NCBI GenBank assembly: GCA_016197365.1
Contig: JACPVS010000006.1
Location: 186,001-250,000, forward strand
Length of the DNA stretch: 64,000 nt
DNA from: Mycolicibacterium cosmeticum
GTDB lineage: Bacteria; Actinomycetota; Actinomycetes; Mycobacteriales; Mycobacteriaceae
Reading direction: 5' to 3'
Each line of letters opens with the position of its first letter. Position 1 is the stretch's first letter. The notes beneath the pieces were generated by a model. That model was given only the letters and a program-made list of their open reading frames with translations, ran no database searches and was not told the origin of the DNA. Below, one piece after another: positions 55,401-64,000 of this stretch. The position numbers were made by a program, and so were the translations under genes.

Positions 55401-55743
55401 CCCAACCTTCCGCTGTCGCCCCATCGATCGCTTGGAGAACCGCCCATCTAAAACGATTGCCGACCCAGGGATCGTCGTCCGGGTCGATGCCGCTGACGGT
55501 TGCGAGCACGTCGTTGACGACCCGGCCCGGGCTCGGAAACAGGATGTTCGCGGATATACCGTCGTTGTCGTCTGGACTGGCACCGAGGACGAGCGACAAC
55601 TGCTGCGCCAACCACCGCTCGACACCACGCGACGGCACAGCGACTACGTCAGGAGTGAAGGCGTCAGCGGGCGCGCTAGAGAGCAGAGCAGCCAAAGGTC
55701 CGATCAGTGTGTCGGCGCGCTCGGCTCGGTGAATTGTCAGCAA
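52435..55743 (-). CDS. recC: Exodeoxyribonuclease V subunit RecC
   Basis: This 1102-residue subunit begins LTIHRAERADTL and has the RGVERWLAQQLS segment characteristic of RecC. Degenerate helicase and nuclease domains follow. The start is a TTG at 55743 after a GGGGG-rich ribosome binding site; there is no better upstream start. It channels the unwound strands and recognises Chi-like signals in enterobacteria, a function not established for mycobacteria. It heads the recC-recB-recD operon, each gene overlapping the next by four bases. Confidence 0.9.
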   Translation of the reverse strand: MLTIHRAERADTLIGPLAALLSSAPADAFTPDVVAVPSRGVERWLAQQLSLVLGASPDDNDGISANILFPSPGRVVNDVLATVSGIDPDDDPWVGNRFRWAVLQAIDGATAEGWGGPLAHHLGIGAENAGHRLSRRYATAANLANLFSSYSDNRPDMINAWLAGSDTDGIDAELDDDMRWQPELWRHIRSRLDVASPAERLRKVLLALQESQAAVRLPERLSLFGPTRLSRTHLDVIGSLSIHRDVHLWLTHPSPHMWELLANTPVAVRRNDDETVLQLSNPLLASLARDTRELQQRLPSDVDDIYHKHQIQIKTTILGRIQNDVRHGRVPLADSALRADSSITIHACHGHVRQVEVLRDTLLHLLNDDPTLQPRDIIVLCPDIETFAPLVKAAFGQEGHPHPGQQLRVRIADRGAANVNPLLHILQTLMKLANGRVTATEVLDLAAETAVSRLFGFTADDLETLRQWCDDAGARWGIGRFDREAFGMGDFQQNTLSLATSRILLGVTSDETNLEWLGSTLPLDDVDSSDVDLAGRFAEFIDRLHVVLVSLRVSHPVNEWSATFEEALDWLTDVAEIDRWQRIQAGRALSEAIKGAGATTVSPADIRAMLSDLLRPQATRSNFRTGEITVATLIPMRFVPHKVVAILGLDDEAFPRVGSIHGDDILAIDPCIGERDARSEDRQLLLDAIMSATDHLVVCYTGADPATGERRPPSPPLADLIDTIRLTAAEGYGVVTHQPLQPFDPTNFVAAKPFSFDPTARAGALALRERPVARPPFLPGRLAEEPTEQVELDDLVNFFINPTGAFLRQRLGIVIPRTEEDPGDALPLTLDGLQKWEIGDRMLSAVLAGKDPQQIMRAEIRRGTLPPGELGRQIMSDVAAGVRVIATTAAEYVEGQVSDSVDVSLQLDDVRLRGTVNDLYGHVLLSASYSRLSPKHRISAWVRLLAIAAATGESNWQAVTLGRATDEDQAARRAVLDTPDDAAAILRALIDVRAAGLREALPLGVRTSAAYAEHSNWNLDEAYQKARQEWTSEGQGSYRKNQENSDHAICTVYGSDAPFTNWWDMPAPPDQQWVTDEQSHFVQLALRVWRPLLDCETMRNVR

Positions 55744-56001
55744 TCTCTACCCCCGCTTGGATAGTAGCGAGGAGGTGCGACAGATTTCAGGGGAACGCGG
55801 CTCAGATGACACAAGATGACGCGCGACTCCCAACGCTGTTGTCATTCTTGTCATTGAAGACTTCGTATCATCCGACTGCGATCTCCCTGATCGAATCGGC
55901 GATATCAGGTACCTCGGTTCATTCGGCGACGACAGGTCTTCCTCGAGCATCTCGTCTGCCTCGACGTCGATGTCGGCCTTCGGTCAACCGCGTCGTCGCC
56001 C
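55744..56001. other. Gene-free interval upstream of recC
   Basis: No convincing gene lies in these 258 bases. A 67-codon minus-strand frame (55747-55950) has no ribosome binding site and no conserved features. The interval presumably holds the recCBD promoter; TACTAT close to recC (complement, near 55765) is a weak -10 candidate. No LexA box was recognised. Confidence 0.5.
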
Positions 56002-57243
56002 TCACCCGTGCCCCATTGTTTTGTGATCGCCGATTGCCTCAGCGATCCATGTCGAGGTTTGACGCTCGTACCGCAGGTGAGCACGAAACGCGCGGCCGAC
56101 GCGCACCGAGTAACAGTCCTCGCCGCCCGGTTTCCACCGCTTGAAGTCGGAGCCACTTCCTGCAGTCGTGATCGCAAGAGTGACTTTAACCTTGCTCCAT
56201 TGCCGTTGCAGGTCCACGCTGAGCTTCTTCAACGATCGCTCGAACGAGGGCGTCTCGGTAATCCGGTCGACGCATCGAAAGTAGGAGATGTGGATGCCGA
56301 GGTGCCGCTGAAGATCGTACTGGTCCTGCAGGATGATCGGGCAGCGAGTCCAATCAATCTGCACGGGATTCGGATACAGCATGCCGGTATCGAACTCGTC
56401 GGGCACTAGCCATTGCGCTGACGACGACCCGTGGTAGTCGTCGGATAGCTGGCTGCACTCCCGCAAGTAAAGATTGGACGACTTTGCGTACGTCGGACCG
56501 TCGCAGTAGCCCGCGGGCTGCTGGCTGCAGAATCGTGAAAGAGCTCGGTAAGCGCCGGGCGCACTTCTCAATGGTCCTGACGGATACTTGAAGCCCCGCA
56601 ACATGTACGCGTTAGCGAGACCTTCTTCTAGTTCGATATAACCCTGCGTGTTTCGGTACTTCTGGGATGCCGCCCAGCGAACCTCGACTCCCGTGGCTAG
56701 CTCCCAGTTGGCCACCATACAGTCGACCTCAAAATGGAACAGCTCGTGGCGCAAGACTGCGTGGAAGGCGAGCTCTACCTTGCGCTCTAGCGACACCTGA
56801 ACGTCATCGAAGTACTGAAACGCCAATAGGACAACACGCTCGAGCTGGATGTATATGCCCCATTGCCCGGCGAGTTGATGGAATGTTAGGTATGCACCGA
56901 TTGCATCCATCCCACGAAGTTGAAACAGGCGCTGAATCTCTCCCACCCGTTCGGTACCAAGCAGATTGGTGATCTGAGCGTCTGTAACCTCGGGAGGGAC
57001 TTCGAATATCACCGCTGGATCATCACGTGGGCCGTCATCGTCGAGATCATCGAAACGAGGCCGCCCGTCTGCAAGTGCACGTGCGAATCCACCTGTGGCG
57101 TCCGATATCACGATCTCGATACCTGGCTCCGACCCAACCCCCGTGTCTTCGGGAATCGGATCGTGCCGTAGTGCGCCGGGCACAGCCTCCAAAGCAGAGC
57201 GCAGACGCCGTACCGATTCTGGCTTCATTCGTGAGTTGCTCAT
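56002..57243 (-). CDS. HExxH zinc metallopeptidase fused to a RelE-fold-like C-terminal domain
   Basis: About 413 residues. The middle contains HELFHFE (166-172) and GYIELEEGLAN (201-211), giving a zinc site with a distal Glu. The last 80 or so residues (KVTLAITTAG, FKRWKPGG, CYSVRVGRAFRAHLRY, AIGDHKTMG) follow the strand order and end motif of RelE/HigB-type toxins. A protease and a toxin-like fold in one chain is unusual. ATG 57243 is one of three close candidates (57261, 57228). It lies 41 bp downstream of the helicase gene on the same strand and may belong to that defence module. Function is inferred, not known. Confidence 0.7.
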   Translation of the reverse strand: MSNSRMKPESVRRLRSALEAVPGALRHDPIPEDTGVGSEPGIEIVISDATGGFARALADGRPRFDDLDDDGPRDDPAVIFEVPPEVTDAQITNLLGTERVGEIQRLFQLRGMDAIGAYLTFHQLAGQWGIYIQLERVVLLAFQYFDDVQVSLERKVELAFHAVLRHELFHFEVDCMVANWELATGVEVRWAASQKYRNTQGYIELEEGLANAYMLRGFKYPSGPLRSAPGAYRALSRFCSQQPAGYCDGPTYAKSSNLYLRECSQLSDDYHGSSSAQWLVPDEFDTGMLYPNPVQIDWTRCPIILQDQYDLQRHLGIHISYFRCVDRITETPSFERSLKKLSVDLQRQWSKVKVTLAITTAGSGSDFKRWKPGGEDCYSVRVGRAFRAHLRYERQTSTWIAEAIGDHKTMGHG

Positions 57244-57284
57244 AGTCCTTCGTGTTGACATCGTAGTGAGTCGACTACCATCAC

Positions 57285-60200
57285 TTATCCATTCAGCAGT
57301 GACAAAGCAGACCCCCGCGAAAGCTGTTCGTGGAACCGCGCGTTCCGGTACGACCGAAGGCACCCATAGCACGAGGTCTCATCACCACATTCGCAGTCCG
57401 TGACGCGCTTGACCGCAGATGTCAAGACCGTTTCGATGTTCTCCGCAATCCGCTTCGCCGACCCTGCCCCACCCGGCACGGTGTCAAACAGGACGATGCT
57501 GCGCTTGTGATCAGCGCTCCACGACAGCGCACCATCGATGTCATCCCGCGTAATCTCCAACGCGTAGGACGCTCCTTCGAGGATCGCGTACAGCGCCGAC
57601 AACCAGTTCGCCTCCTGATCTTTCATGTACGGCACTCCGTCGAAGGTGAACTCTGCAATGTCTGACTGGTAGCGGTGGCCAAGTGAGATCGTATCCAGGG
57701 GACCGTCGCAGTCACGTCCATTTTCGGGTCGGTGGTGCTTGCGTCGCCGGCTTCCCCGCTCAACCGCAGCCGCCCAGCCACACCACTGACACAGTTGAAA
57801 GCCTTCGCCCGATCCGTCGGATACGACGGCCAACCATGCCCTGATTCCTGCGCGCGCAGTGACCTTCATGCCGTTTGGGCCAGACCAATAGTGGAGCCCA
57901 ATCTCGTCTCCATGAGTCTCGACGTAGCTGCCGCCATGCCAACGTCGGTCCGGTGGAGCACTACCCACTTCTTTTGTGTCGTTCGCGGCGACGAAACCAA
58001 ACTCTGGAATCACCATCGTTCTGACCGATTTGAAGGGCTCCAAGCAGCTAGGGCACGGTACGGCCGGGTCAAGTTCGGTGCCGCGCTCAAAACGGCCGCA
58101 GGTGCCACACACTCGGTACTTGTGTCGTTCCAGCTCCTTGTCGGGTCGCTTCCGCAGGCCGGCCGACGTCCACAACTTTCCACCCGCAACAACCTGATTA
58201 CCGGGCGCATAGTCGTAAATCGCTTGCGATAGGTCGCGGTCCAACGCCAACTTCCGCCCAATAGGATCGGCGGAGTTCATCGTATTGAATTCAACGGTGT
58301 CGACGGGAAATCCATACTTTGGCAGAATGTTTCGACTTCCGAGGTGCCCTAGCAAGAAGCGGCCCGTGATGGTCCGCTTGGTGGCCCCCAGGCGATCGAT
58401 CAAGAAACCCTTGCGCGCCGCTAGAGCTTCTTCAATTCTGTCCTCGACGTCAGCGACATCCTTGACTAATTCTTGCTGCACAGAGTGAAGCAGCTTGACA
58501 AGTGGCATAACCCAACTGCCGTCGTGCACACCAATTTCTGTCTGCACAGCTACTGGAAGCGCCTCAACCAGTGCCTCTTGGACTGCGATGGGCACCGGCG
58601 TCAAGAAGTCCTGCACCCCGTCTGCGGGCGACGAGCGTCCGGCATCATCCGGCGAGAAAAATTTCCCCGCAGTATCCCACCACTCGCCCTCGATCTCATA
58701 CCAGCGCCGGAAGTACGCAGCCAATGCAATCGAGTGCGCGTGCCGGCGGCCGATACGGGCATTGTCCACCGGCACCCACGGAATCCGCATCTGGCCGGCG
58801 ATCATCGACGTCGGATTCTGGTACTGCGCAAGGTCATGCGCAGATCTGTTGGCGTAGGTGACAACCAACGCGGCCGATGCCGCCCGGCGTCCCGCACGCC
58901 CCGCGCGTTGAACGTAGTTGGCAGTCTTCGGCGGCATGTTGCGCATGAACACTGATTGCAGATCGCCGACGTCGACGCCGAGTTCGAAGGTCGTGGAACA
59001 CGACAGCACGTTGACTGTCCCGCCGATAAATTCGCGCTGGATCTCTGCGGCTTCTGCGGCACTCCACTGAGCTGTATGCTCGCGTGCGGTCAGCGGCGCG
59101 GTATTCATGGTCTGATAGACCGCCCGGTAGTGATTCACGTCATCGCCGGGATCTGGTAGCTCAAACGGCTTCAGCTTCCCGGTGCATCGGCTATTTGGAC
59201 AGACGTCGCGGACCGAAAATGCCGTGAGCAGTCGGCAAGTCTCACACTGGAACCACTCGCCATCTGCGGCGTCAGATACCGAAAGCTTGTTCGCGTCAAG
59301 CTGGTACACATAGCCACCCGATCCACGCTCCGCCTCAGACACCAGGAGGCCGCTAGACTCCAGCAATTTCCAGCATCCCTCCAGAATGCGTTCCGCCGGA
59401 GTGTCATTGGACAGGTCTTTAAGCACCTTGCGCAAGAAGGTCACGCGGCTGTTGGTGGTGCCTGTGCCGCTGGGGTTCCAGCTGATGATCTGCTTGGCTC
59501 GATCCGAACCAGTTGAGCGCATTCTGACACGGGTATTCCGCGGAGCGAAGCGTTCATCCTTGACGTCGACACGGTCAAGCACCGTGACAGCGCCCTGGAG
59601 CCGGACGGTCTTGGCCAGCTCGTTGAGCAATGCCCACGCTTCGCCGTCCGTCAGTCCCAACGCCGTGAATCCTCGCATTGGAATCGTGGCCTCAGGCCTG
59701 AGTGCCACTCGCATGAGCCCCAGGCCTTCGAGCGATTGGCGTGTCTCCAGCGTCATCAGCTCACCCGAGACCCATTGATTCACAGCCTGGCTGATCTCGA
59801 TGCGACCCATCGAGCGCGGGAAGTGACCTGCGGCATCAGCCTTTTCGCGTGTTAGGGCGGCGAGGTCGTTGACGGTGAGGTCGCCACCCACCGCAGCAGG
59901 ATCGCGCAGCGCCTGAGTGATGTAGCGACGCTCCAGCATTCGCGTGTACGTGCGGTCCAAATATGGAGCGGCAAACGCTGCCGACTGACGCGAATCGGAG
60001 AACATCAGGAGCTTACGACCACCGCCGACTTGGTCTGCCGTCTCGTCGGACGCCTCTGGCAGCTGTTGATACAGCGCCGTCGTCACGACCGCGGGAGCCG
60101 CATTGACATCGGTGCGCAGTCGACGAACGCCCTGACGTGATTGCGTGCCGCATTCGGTACAGCGACTCATGACCCGCGTGGCGCGGGCATGTTCGCGAAC

Positions 60201-61922
60201 GAGCAAGAGCTCTGCTCCGTTGCACTTGGCTCCGCCGCAGCCCGTAGCCACCGCATCCGTCAGCAGACCACAGCCCGTACACAGTCGTCGAGTAGTGGGA
60301 TCGGAGCTACCAGATTTGGTCTCGGTCTCGGCGAGGGTGACCTCGTCCTCATCACGGACAACATCGCCCTGCTCGTCTGCAAGGACTAACCAGTTGACCG
60401 ATCTGTCGGCGGCCTTGGCCGGCACGAAGTATTCCTGACGATCTCGGGGCTCCACATCACCAGCGAGATGCACAGCGCCGCACCGCTGGCACGTACCGAA
60501 TTCGAAAACTGCGCGCCCGCTGTCGGGATCGATCTCGTGGCGACCGAGAAAGACTCGCGGGCCACTCTCGTTGAAGCTGACGAACGCCCCTTCCGTGGCA
60601 CGCACAAAGACGTGGTAGCGCGCCGAGAGCACTGGATGACCGCTCTCGCCGTGCGTTGCGCTGCCCAGATCGACGAGCGCATCAAGCCTTTCAGCGGACT
60701 GATCGTCACCGGGCCACAATCGGTCGCGCAGTGTGTAGACATCGATCGGTCCGCCGCTGAGCGACTCTTTGAGTTCAACCATGGAGCGTTCACTGGCCAG
60801 CTTCTCCGCAGCAGCATTTGCCGTCGACGGGAGCACATCGTTGGCTTTAATAGCGCCGCTGCGCAATCCAAGTAGCTGCTCATTGGTCAGCGACCAGGTG
60901 GGCGTCGGCGTGTGCTTCTTGCGCACCGGCTCGACCAAGTCTTGTCGGGCGACATCACCTTCGACGTACTCGAACTTCGCATCAAAGAGATTCTGGGCGA
61001 ACTCCATTGCCTCGCCGCGGGGGTCGTTGCGAACAGATCCGTTCAATGACGCGGATGTGGCGATGCACTGAAGATTCGCACCGGGAGCGACGCGTTGTTT
61101 AAGTCGACGGATAAGGAGTGCCACTTCTGAGCCTTGAGCGCCGTCGTATACGTGCGCTTCATCCATGACGATGAACCGCCACGTACCGGCGTTCGGTCCG
61201 TCGAACAGCACCATGTCGGCCGGACGGAGCAACAGGTATTCCAGCATCGCGTAGTTGGTTAGCAGAAAATGCGGCGGCGTAGCCTGCATCTCATCTCTGC
61301 TCAGCAGTTCGTTCGGCAATCGACGGACACCGGGATTACCCTGCAGGAACTGGGCTTCAGCATGGTCGGACCGCTGCAGCGTCTCGCCTGTGTACCGGCC
61401 GAAGGTGATGTCGGGTACCGAAGCGAGCACTTTCCGCAATCGCTTCAATTGATCGTTAGCGAGTGCGTTCATCGGGTAAAGCAGCAGCGCTCGGACACCC
61501 GGCCCCAACGTGCCGTTTCTCGACTCTTCGATCAACGAATTGATGATCGGAATGAGGAAGCTCTCGGTCTTGCCGGAGCCGGTTCCGGTGCTCACCACGA
61601 GGTTTCGTCCAGCGACGAACTTGCGGATGGCTGTCTCTTGATGCACGTAGAGACTTTGGTCCAGCGGAAACGAAGAGCCGATCCGATCGAAGTCCTCGTC
61701 CAGGACACCTTCGACAATCAGATCGCGACACGTTGCGCCGGTCTCATAGGGCGGCGTCATCTCGAGGATAGGACCCTTAGTAAGCAGAGTGCTTGCGTCG
61801 ATCTCCGTGTCGAACGCTGTGGCGAGGCGTTCATCCCGTGGAGCGAGGAGGGTCTTGAGATATCGCTTGTAGCTTCCTTCGATCTGCTTGGCGGTTTCCA
61901 GCGGGTCAAGCCGGTCGATCAT
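57285..61922 (-). CDS. DEAD/DEAH helicase with C-terminal DUF1998-type zinc cluster (MrfA-like)
   Basis: This 1545-residue SF2 helicase has motif I TGTGSGKT (112-119), DEAH (254-257), a TSAS motif III and a second RecA lobe with QRAGRAGRR. Several CxxC knuckles lie between the lobes and after (CQRCGAVH, CTGCGLL, CGTCGRF, CQWCGW). The end carries the DUF1998 cluster C-x-C-x5-C-x2-C (Cys1510, 1512, 1518, 1521) after the FDTVPGGAG motif. Relatives repair damaged DNA (MrfA) or form the motor of DISARM and Druantia. Its ATG overlaps the stop of the upstream gene, so the two products probably work together. Confidence 0.87.
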   Translation of the reverse strand: MIDRLDPLETAKQIEGSYKRYLKTLLAPRDERLATAFDTEIDASTLLTKGPILEMTPPYETGATCRDLIVEGVLDEDFDRIGSSFPLDQSLYVHQETAIRKFVAGRNLVVSTGTGSGKTESFLIPIINSLIEESRNGTLGPGVRALLLYPMNALANDQLKRLRKVLASVPDITFGRYTGETLQRSDHAEAQFLQGNPGVRRLPNELLSRDEMQATPPHFLLTNYAMLEYLLLRPADMVLFDGPNAGTWRFIVMDEAHVYDGAQGSEVALLIRRLKQRVAPGANLQCIATSASLNGSVRNDPRGEAMEFAQNLFDAKFEYVEGDVARQDLVEPVRKKHTPTPTWSLTNEQLLGLRSGAIKANDVLPSTANAAAEKLASERSMVELKESLSGGPIDVYTLRDRLWPGDDQSAERLDALVDLGSATHGESGHPVLSARYHVFVRATEGAFVSFNESGPRVFLGRHEIDPDSGRAVFEFGTCQRCGAVHLAGDVEPRDRQEYFVPAKAADRSVNWLVLADEQGDVVRDEDEVTLAETETKSGSSDPTTRRLCTGCGLLTDAVATGCGGAKCNGAELLLVREHARATRVMSRCTECGTQSRQGVRRLRTDVNAAPAVVTTALYQQLPEASDETADQVGGGRKLLMFSDSRQSAAFAAPYLDRTYTRMLERRYITQALRDPAAVGGDLTVNDLAALTREKADAAGHFPRSMGRIEISQAVNQWVSGELMTLETRQSLEGLGLMRVALRPEATIPMRGFTALGLTDGEAWALLNELAKTVRLQGAVTVLDRVDVKDERFAPRNTRVRMRSTGSDRAKQIISWNPSGTGTTNSRVTFLRKVLKDLSNDTPAERILEGCWKLLESSGLLVSEAERGSGGYVYQLDANKLSVSDAADGEWFQCETCRLLTAFSVRDVCPNSRCTGKLKPFELPDPGDDVNHYRAVYQTMNTAPLTAREHTAQWSAAEAAEIQREFIGGTVNVLSCSTTFELGVDVGDLQSVFMRNMPPKTANYVQRAGRAGRRAASAALVVTYANRSAHDLAQYQNPTSMIAGQMRIPWVPVDNARIGRRHAHSIALAAYFRRWYEIEGEWWDTAGKFFSPDDAGRSSPADGVQDFLTPVPIAVQEALVEALPVAVQTEIGVHDGSWVMPLVKLLHSVQQELVKDVADVEDRIEEALAARKGFLIDRLGATKRTITGRFLLGHLGSRNILPKYGFPVDTVEFNTMNSADPIGRKLALDRDLSQAIYDYAPGNQVVAGGKLWTSAGLRKRPDKELERHKYRVCGTCGRFERGTELDPAVPCPSCLEPFKSVRTMVIPEFGFVAANDTKEVGSAPPDRRWHGGSYVETHGDEIGLHYWSGPNGMKVTARAGIRAWLAVVSDGSGEGFQLCQWCGWAAAVERGSRRRKHHRPENGRDCDGPLDTISLGHRYQSDIAEFTFDGVPYMKDQEANWLSALYAILEGASYALEITRDDIDGALSWSADHKRSIVLFDTVPGGAGSAKRIAENIETVLTSAVKRVTDCECGDETSCYGCLRSYRNARFHEQLSRGSALSLLNG

Positions 61923-64000
61923 GCATCTTCTCCAATAAGGTCGCCGCGTCGGTCATACAGCACTATTGCCTCAGCGATCAACAAATCGTTCGCAACCATG
62001 GTCGGACAGAACTTGGCCATCTGCGCCCAGTCCCTGAGCAGACCGGAGTTCAGGTAGCGGCCTTCGATGCGACCGTATGCCTCCAGGCGGGCAAGGAACG
62101 CAAGTGTCAGCGACTGGGCGGACATCAGCATCCACGGGTGCTCGACGGTATCAATGCCGCGCACCCCATCCAGGCGCATCGTGATGGTCTCGTGCGCGAG
62201 TCGCGAAGCACGCTTGATCGGCGTCACGACCATCGACAATTGCTGCTCAAAGTTTGACGACCATCCGAATGCTCCCCACTGAGCTCGCCGGCATAGCCCC
62301 TCATAAATGCCGGCCCTGAGATTCGCATGGTCCAGCTGCGCGTGAGGTACCTGCTGGATCTCGTGGAGTTTCGATTCGATGCGGTTACCCGGTACGAAGC
62401 TCAACTCCAACACCGAAGAGTCAAAGCATGTGTCGTGGAACTTCGCGGTCTTACCCGTTCGCAGTAGCTCCGTGAGTGGTTCGCCGCCGCGGTCTCGCAA
62501 GTAGGCCAACGTTTCTGCGCGCTCGGCGGGAACTTTATGGCGGCGGTGATGAAGCGATGGCAAGTCGGCGAGTTCAACCATGCACCCGAACCACGGGTGC
62601 GGGTGCAGCTCGTTCGAGGTGTCTTCAGCAGTGAAGTTGTGGTTGACGAGTTCACTGCGGATCAGCATGGCCATCTTGTCGTTCGCGGAAATAGTGCTGT
62701 CGCCCAAGCATTCCAGCGCAGCCCGGGGATCTGCGGTCAAGATTCTGATCAGACCTGCGAAACGCTTAGGTTTGCCATCGGCGTGCAACCGGGCCATCGC
62801 GGTCCAGACTTCGGGCCGCACACCCACTTCCTCGAGTGCGGATTCGCCCGTTGCGATGTGCCGGGCAAGCATCACCTGCTCTGCTGTGCCGTCGTCACAC
62901 CAGCCCGGCTGTTGGATCCGGAAGGCGGACGCAGACGGGACCGCCGGTGGGTCCACAGCCACCCATGGGTCATCTACGAAGAGCTGGCACCGCAGCTCAC
63001 CGTGTCCGACAAAATGGTCGGGCAACGTCGCGCTCCCGTCCACCACCGGGAACGATTCCGGCGCTCGCCAGGGGGCGGTCATTCTCCAGACGTGCACAGC
63101 GAGATCATCGACAGCCGCAACGTCGCTGAATTCGAGTGCGTCGTTCACCAGGTTCGCAGCAGAGGCCAACAATCGAGGACGTGATAGAAGGACAGTGACA
63201 TCGACCGGGCCGGTTTCGGTATGCAAGGTGGCCACTACTCGGCCCGTCGGATGGTGGCGCGCCGTATCGGCGAATTGCTGAGTCCGCGTCTCGAATACGT
63301 CGTTCTGCCGGCGTCGGGGATTCGTGTCGGCCTGGATCAGATCGCCCAGATCGGAAAAGTAGCCGAAGTCGACTCGACTGATCCCTGGCGCGCGGATCGC
63401 GACGTATCGATCCTGGGCGAAGTCTTCAGGATCGCTGACGTCGGGAGTCATTCGCCATGCGATAGGGACGCCGGCTTCACCGCTACGGATCTCGACATAC
63501 GGGGGTCGGAGAATGACCGAATCGGCGATGACGTCGTTACGGACATCGAGCTTCCGCTCTATTACACGAGTGTCGAACGTGATCGGCTCGTGAGGAAGGC
63601 CCTCGCATCCTTCAGCCTCAACCGCCGCGGTGCAGGCAGACAATCCGCCCAGCGCTGGTACCCGAATGGCAGGCTCAAAGTCCGCGTGGAGGCCCTCAAA
63701 CACGTACACCACGCAGCGGGCATCCGAACCCATCGGACCGGTCACCAGAATTTCGAAGTATCCGAGCTGGGCTTCCTCGGCGTCGTCGAACGGATCGACG
63801 CTGGTCTCCTCGTCCTCACCCAGCCAGGTCTCGTTGACCAAGAAATCGGCCTCGCCCACTCGGCGAACCTGGACTTTCCATTCCGGAGGCGGATCCGCGT
63901 GGGTCGATGGCAGGATCACCCAGGGGCGCTGGGTATAAACGGAGCGCCCCTCTGGCGTGAGTACACCGACCGCCGGCTCGCTCAGCACGAAACGCGGACG
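61919..64000 (-). CDS. Large partner of the DUF1998 helicase, 5' end outside window
   Basis: The frame is open to the window edge (RPRFVLSEPAVG... at the boundary); a GTG at 63988 is therefore probably internal and at least 693 residues are visible. The visible N-terminal part is rich in strands with an Ig-like or beta-sandwich rhythm, and the C-terminal third is helical. No catalytic motif is seen. Its stop overlaps the helicase start. The pairing of a large unassigned protein with a DUF1998 helicase recalls yjiT-yjiV of the E. coli immigration control region and Druantia type III, but family membership is unproven. Confidence 0.7.
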   Translation of the reverse strand, partial: RPRFVLSEPAVGVLTPEGRSVYTQRPWVILPSTHADPPPEWKVQVRRVGEADFLVNETWLGEDEETSVDPFDDAEEAQLGYFEILVTGPMGSDARCVVYVFEGLHADFEPAIRVPALGGLSACTAAVEAEGCEGLPHEPITFDTRVIERKLDVRNDVIADSVILRPPYVEIRSGEAGVPIAWRMTPDVSDPEDFAQDRYVAIRAPGISRVDFGYFSDLGDLIQADTNPRRRQNDVFETRTQQFADTARHHPTGRVVATLHTETGPVDVTVLLSRPRLLASAANLVNDALEFSDVAAVDDLAVHVWRMTAPWRAPESFPVVDGSATLPDHFVGHGELRCQLFVDDPWVAVDPPAVPSASAFRIQQPGWCDDGTAEQVMLARHIATGESALEEVGVRPEVWTAMARLHADGKPKRFAGLIRILTADPRAALECLGDSTISANDKMAMLIRSELVNHNFTAEDTSNELHPHPWFGCMVELADLPSLHHRRHKVPAERAETLAYLRDRGGEPLTELLRTGKTAKFHDTCFDSSVLELSFVPGNRIESKLHEIQQVPHAQLDHANLRAGIYEGLCRRAQWGAFGWSSNFEQQLSMVVTPIKRASRLAHETITMRLDGVRGIDTVEHPWMLMSAQSLTLAFLARLEAYGRIEGRYLNSGLLRDWAQMAKFCPTMVANDLLIAEAIVLYDRRGDLIGEDA

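Noticed and set aside
55747..55950. 67-codon minus-strand frame before recC
   Set aside because: No ribosome binding site, Ser/Arg-rich random composition, no conserved pattern.

Overview
The window is high-GC actinobacterial DNA, most likely a Mycobacterium or Mycolicibacterium chromosome. Supporting signs are an EspC-type ESX substrate with a YxxxD export signal, a DUF4185 ESX-like protein, two VapBC modules, an ANTAR protein, a DUF7159-type membrane protein, a DhmA-like haloalkane dehalogenase, many GTG starts and apparently leaderless promoters. Family assignments rest on motif recognition by eye; no database search was run.

Left part (1-12.8 kb): a partial ATPase coupled to a winged-helix-like protein; a haloalkane dehalogenase; a divergent ESX-type pair followed by an operon of five related secreted proteins, the second of which is frameshifted; an EamA transporter; a DUF7159 protein; two possible very small ORFs; two divergent VapBC modules sharing one palindrome-rich control region; and a 3-hydroxyisobutyrate-dehydrogenase-like enzyme.

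Middle part (12.8-30.3 kb): an ANTAR protein, then a segment whose parts occur twice. An endonuclease/exonuclease/phosphatase (EEP) gene with its leader is present at 13.6 and 18.0 kb. The first copy has lost the metal-binding Glu. Beside it lies only the 3' tail of the coiled-coil membrane gene that is intact beside the second copy. Between the copies sit an NrtR-like Nudix regulator and a divergent ADP-ribosylglycohydrolase/dual-specificity-phosphatase fusion. From 18.8 to 30.3 kb come a VWA protein, a Rad50-like ATPase with a small partner, a histidine phosphatase, a DUF1810 protein, a DUF3293 protein and several unrecognised genes.

Right part (30.3-64 kb): this reads as a defence island. 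In order it holds a coupled triad DUF6361-PLD nuclease-SF2 helicase; an overlapping ATPase pair (one with a degenerate HKD-like C-terminus); a type I restriction-modification operon hsdM-hsdS-hsdR with a YgjP-like metallopeptidase; recC-recB-recD; an HExxH protease fused to a RelE-fold-like domain; and a DUF1998-type helicase coupled to a large beta-rich protein that runs off the window. Nearly all neighbours inside each module overlap by an ATGA, so each is probably translated as a unit. The best candidates for an undescribed system are the DUF6361-PLD-helicase triad, the ATPase pair and the protease-RelE fusion. I saw no tRNA, rRNA, CRISPR array, transposase or integrase.
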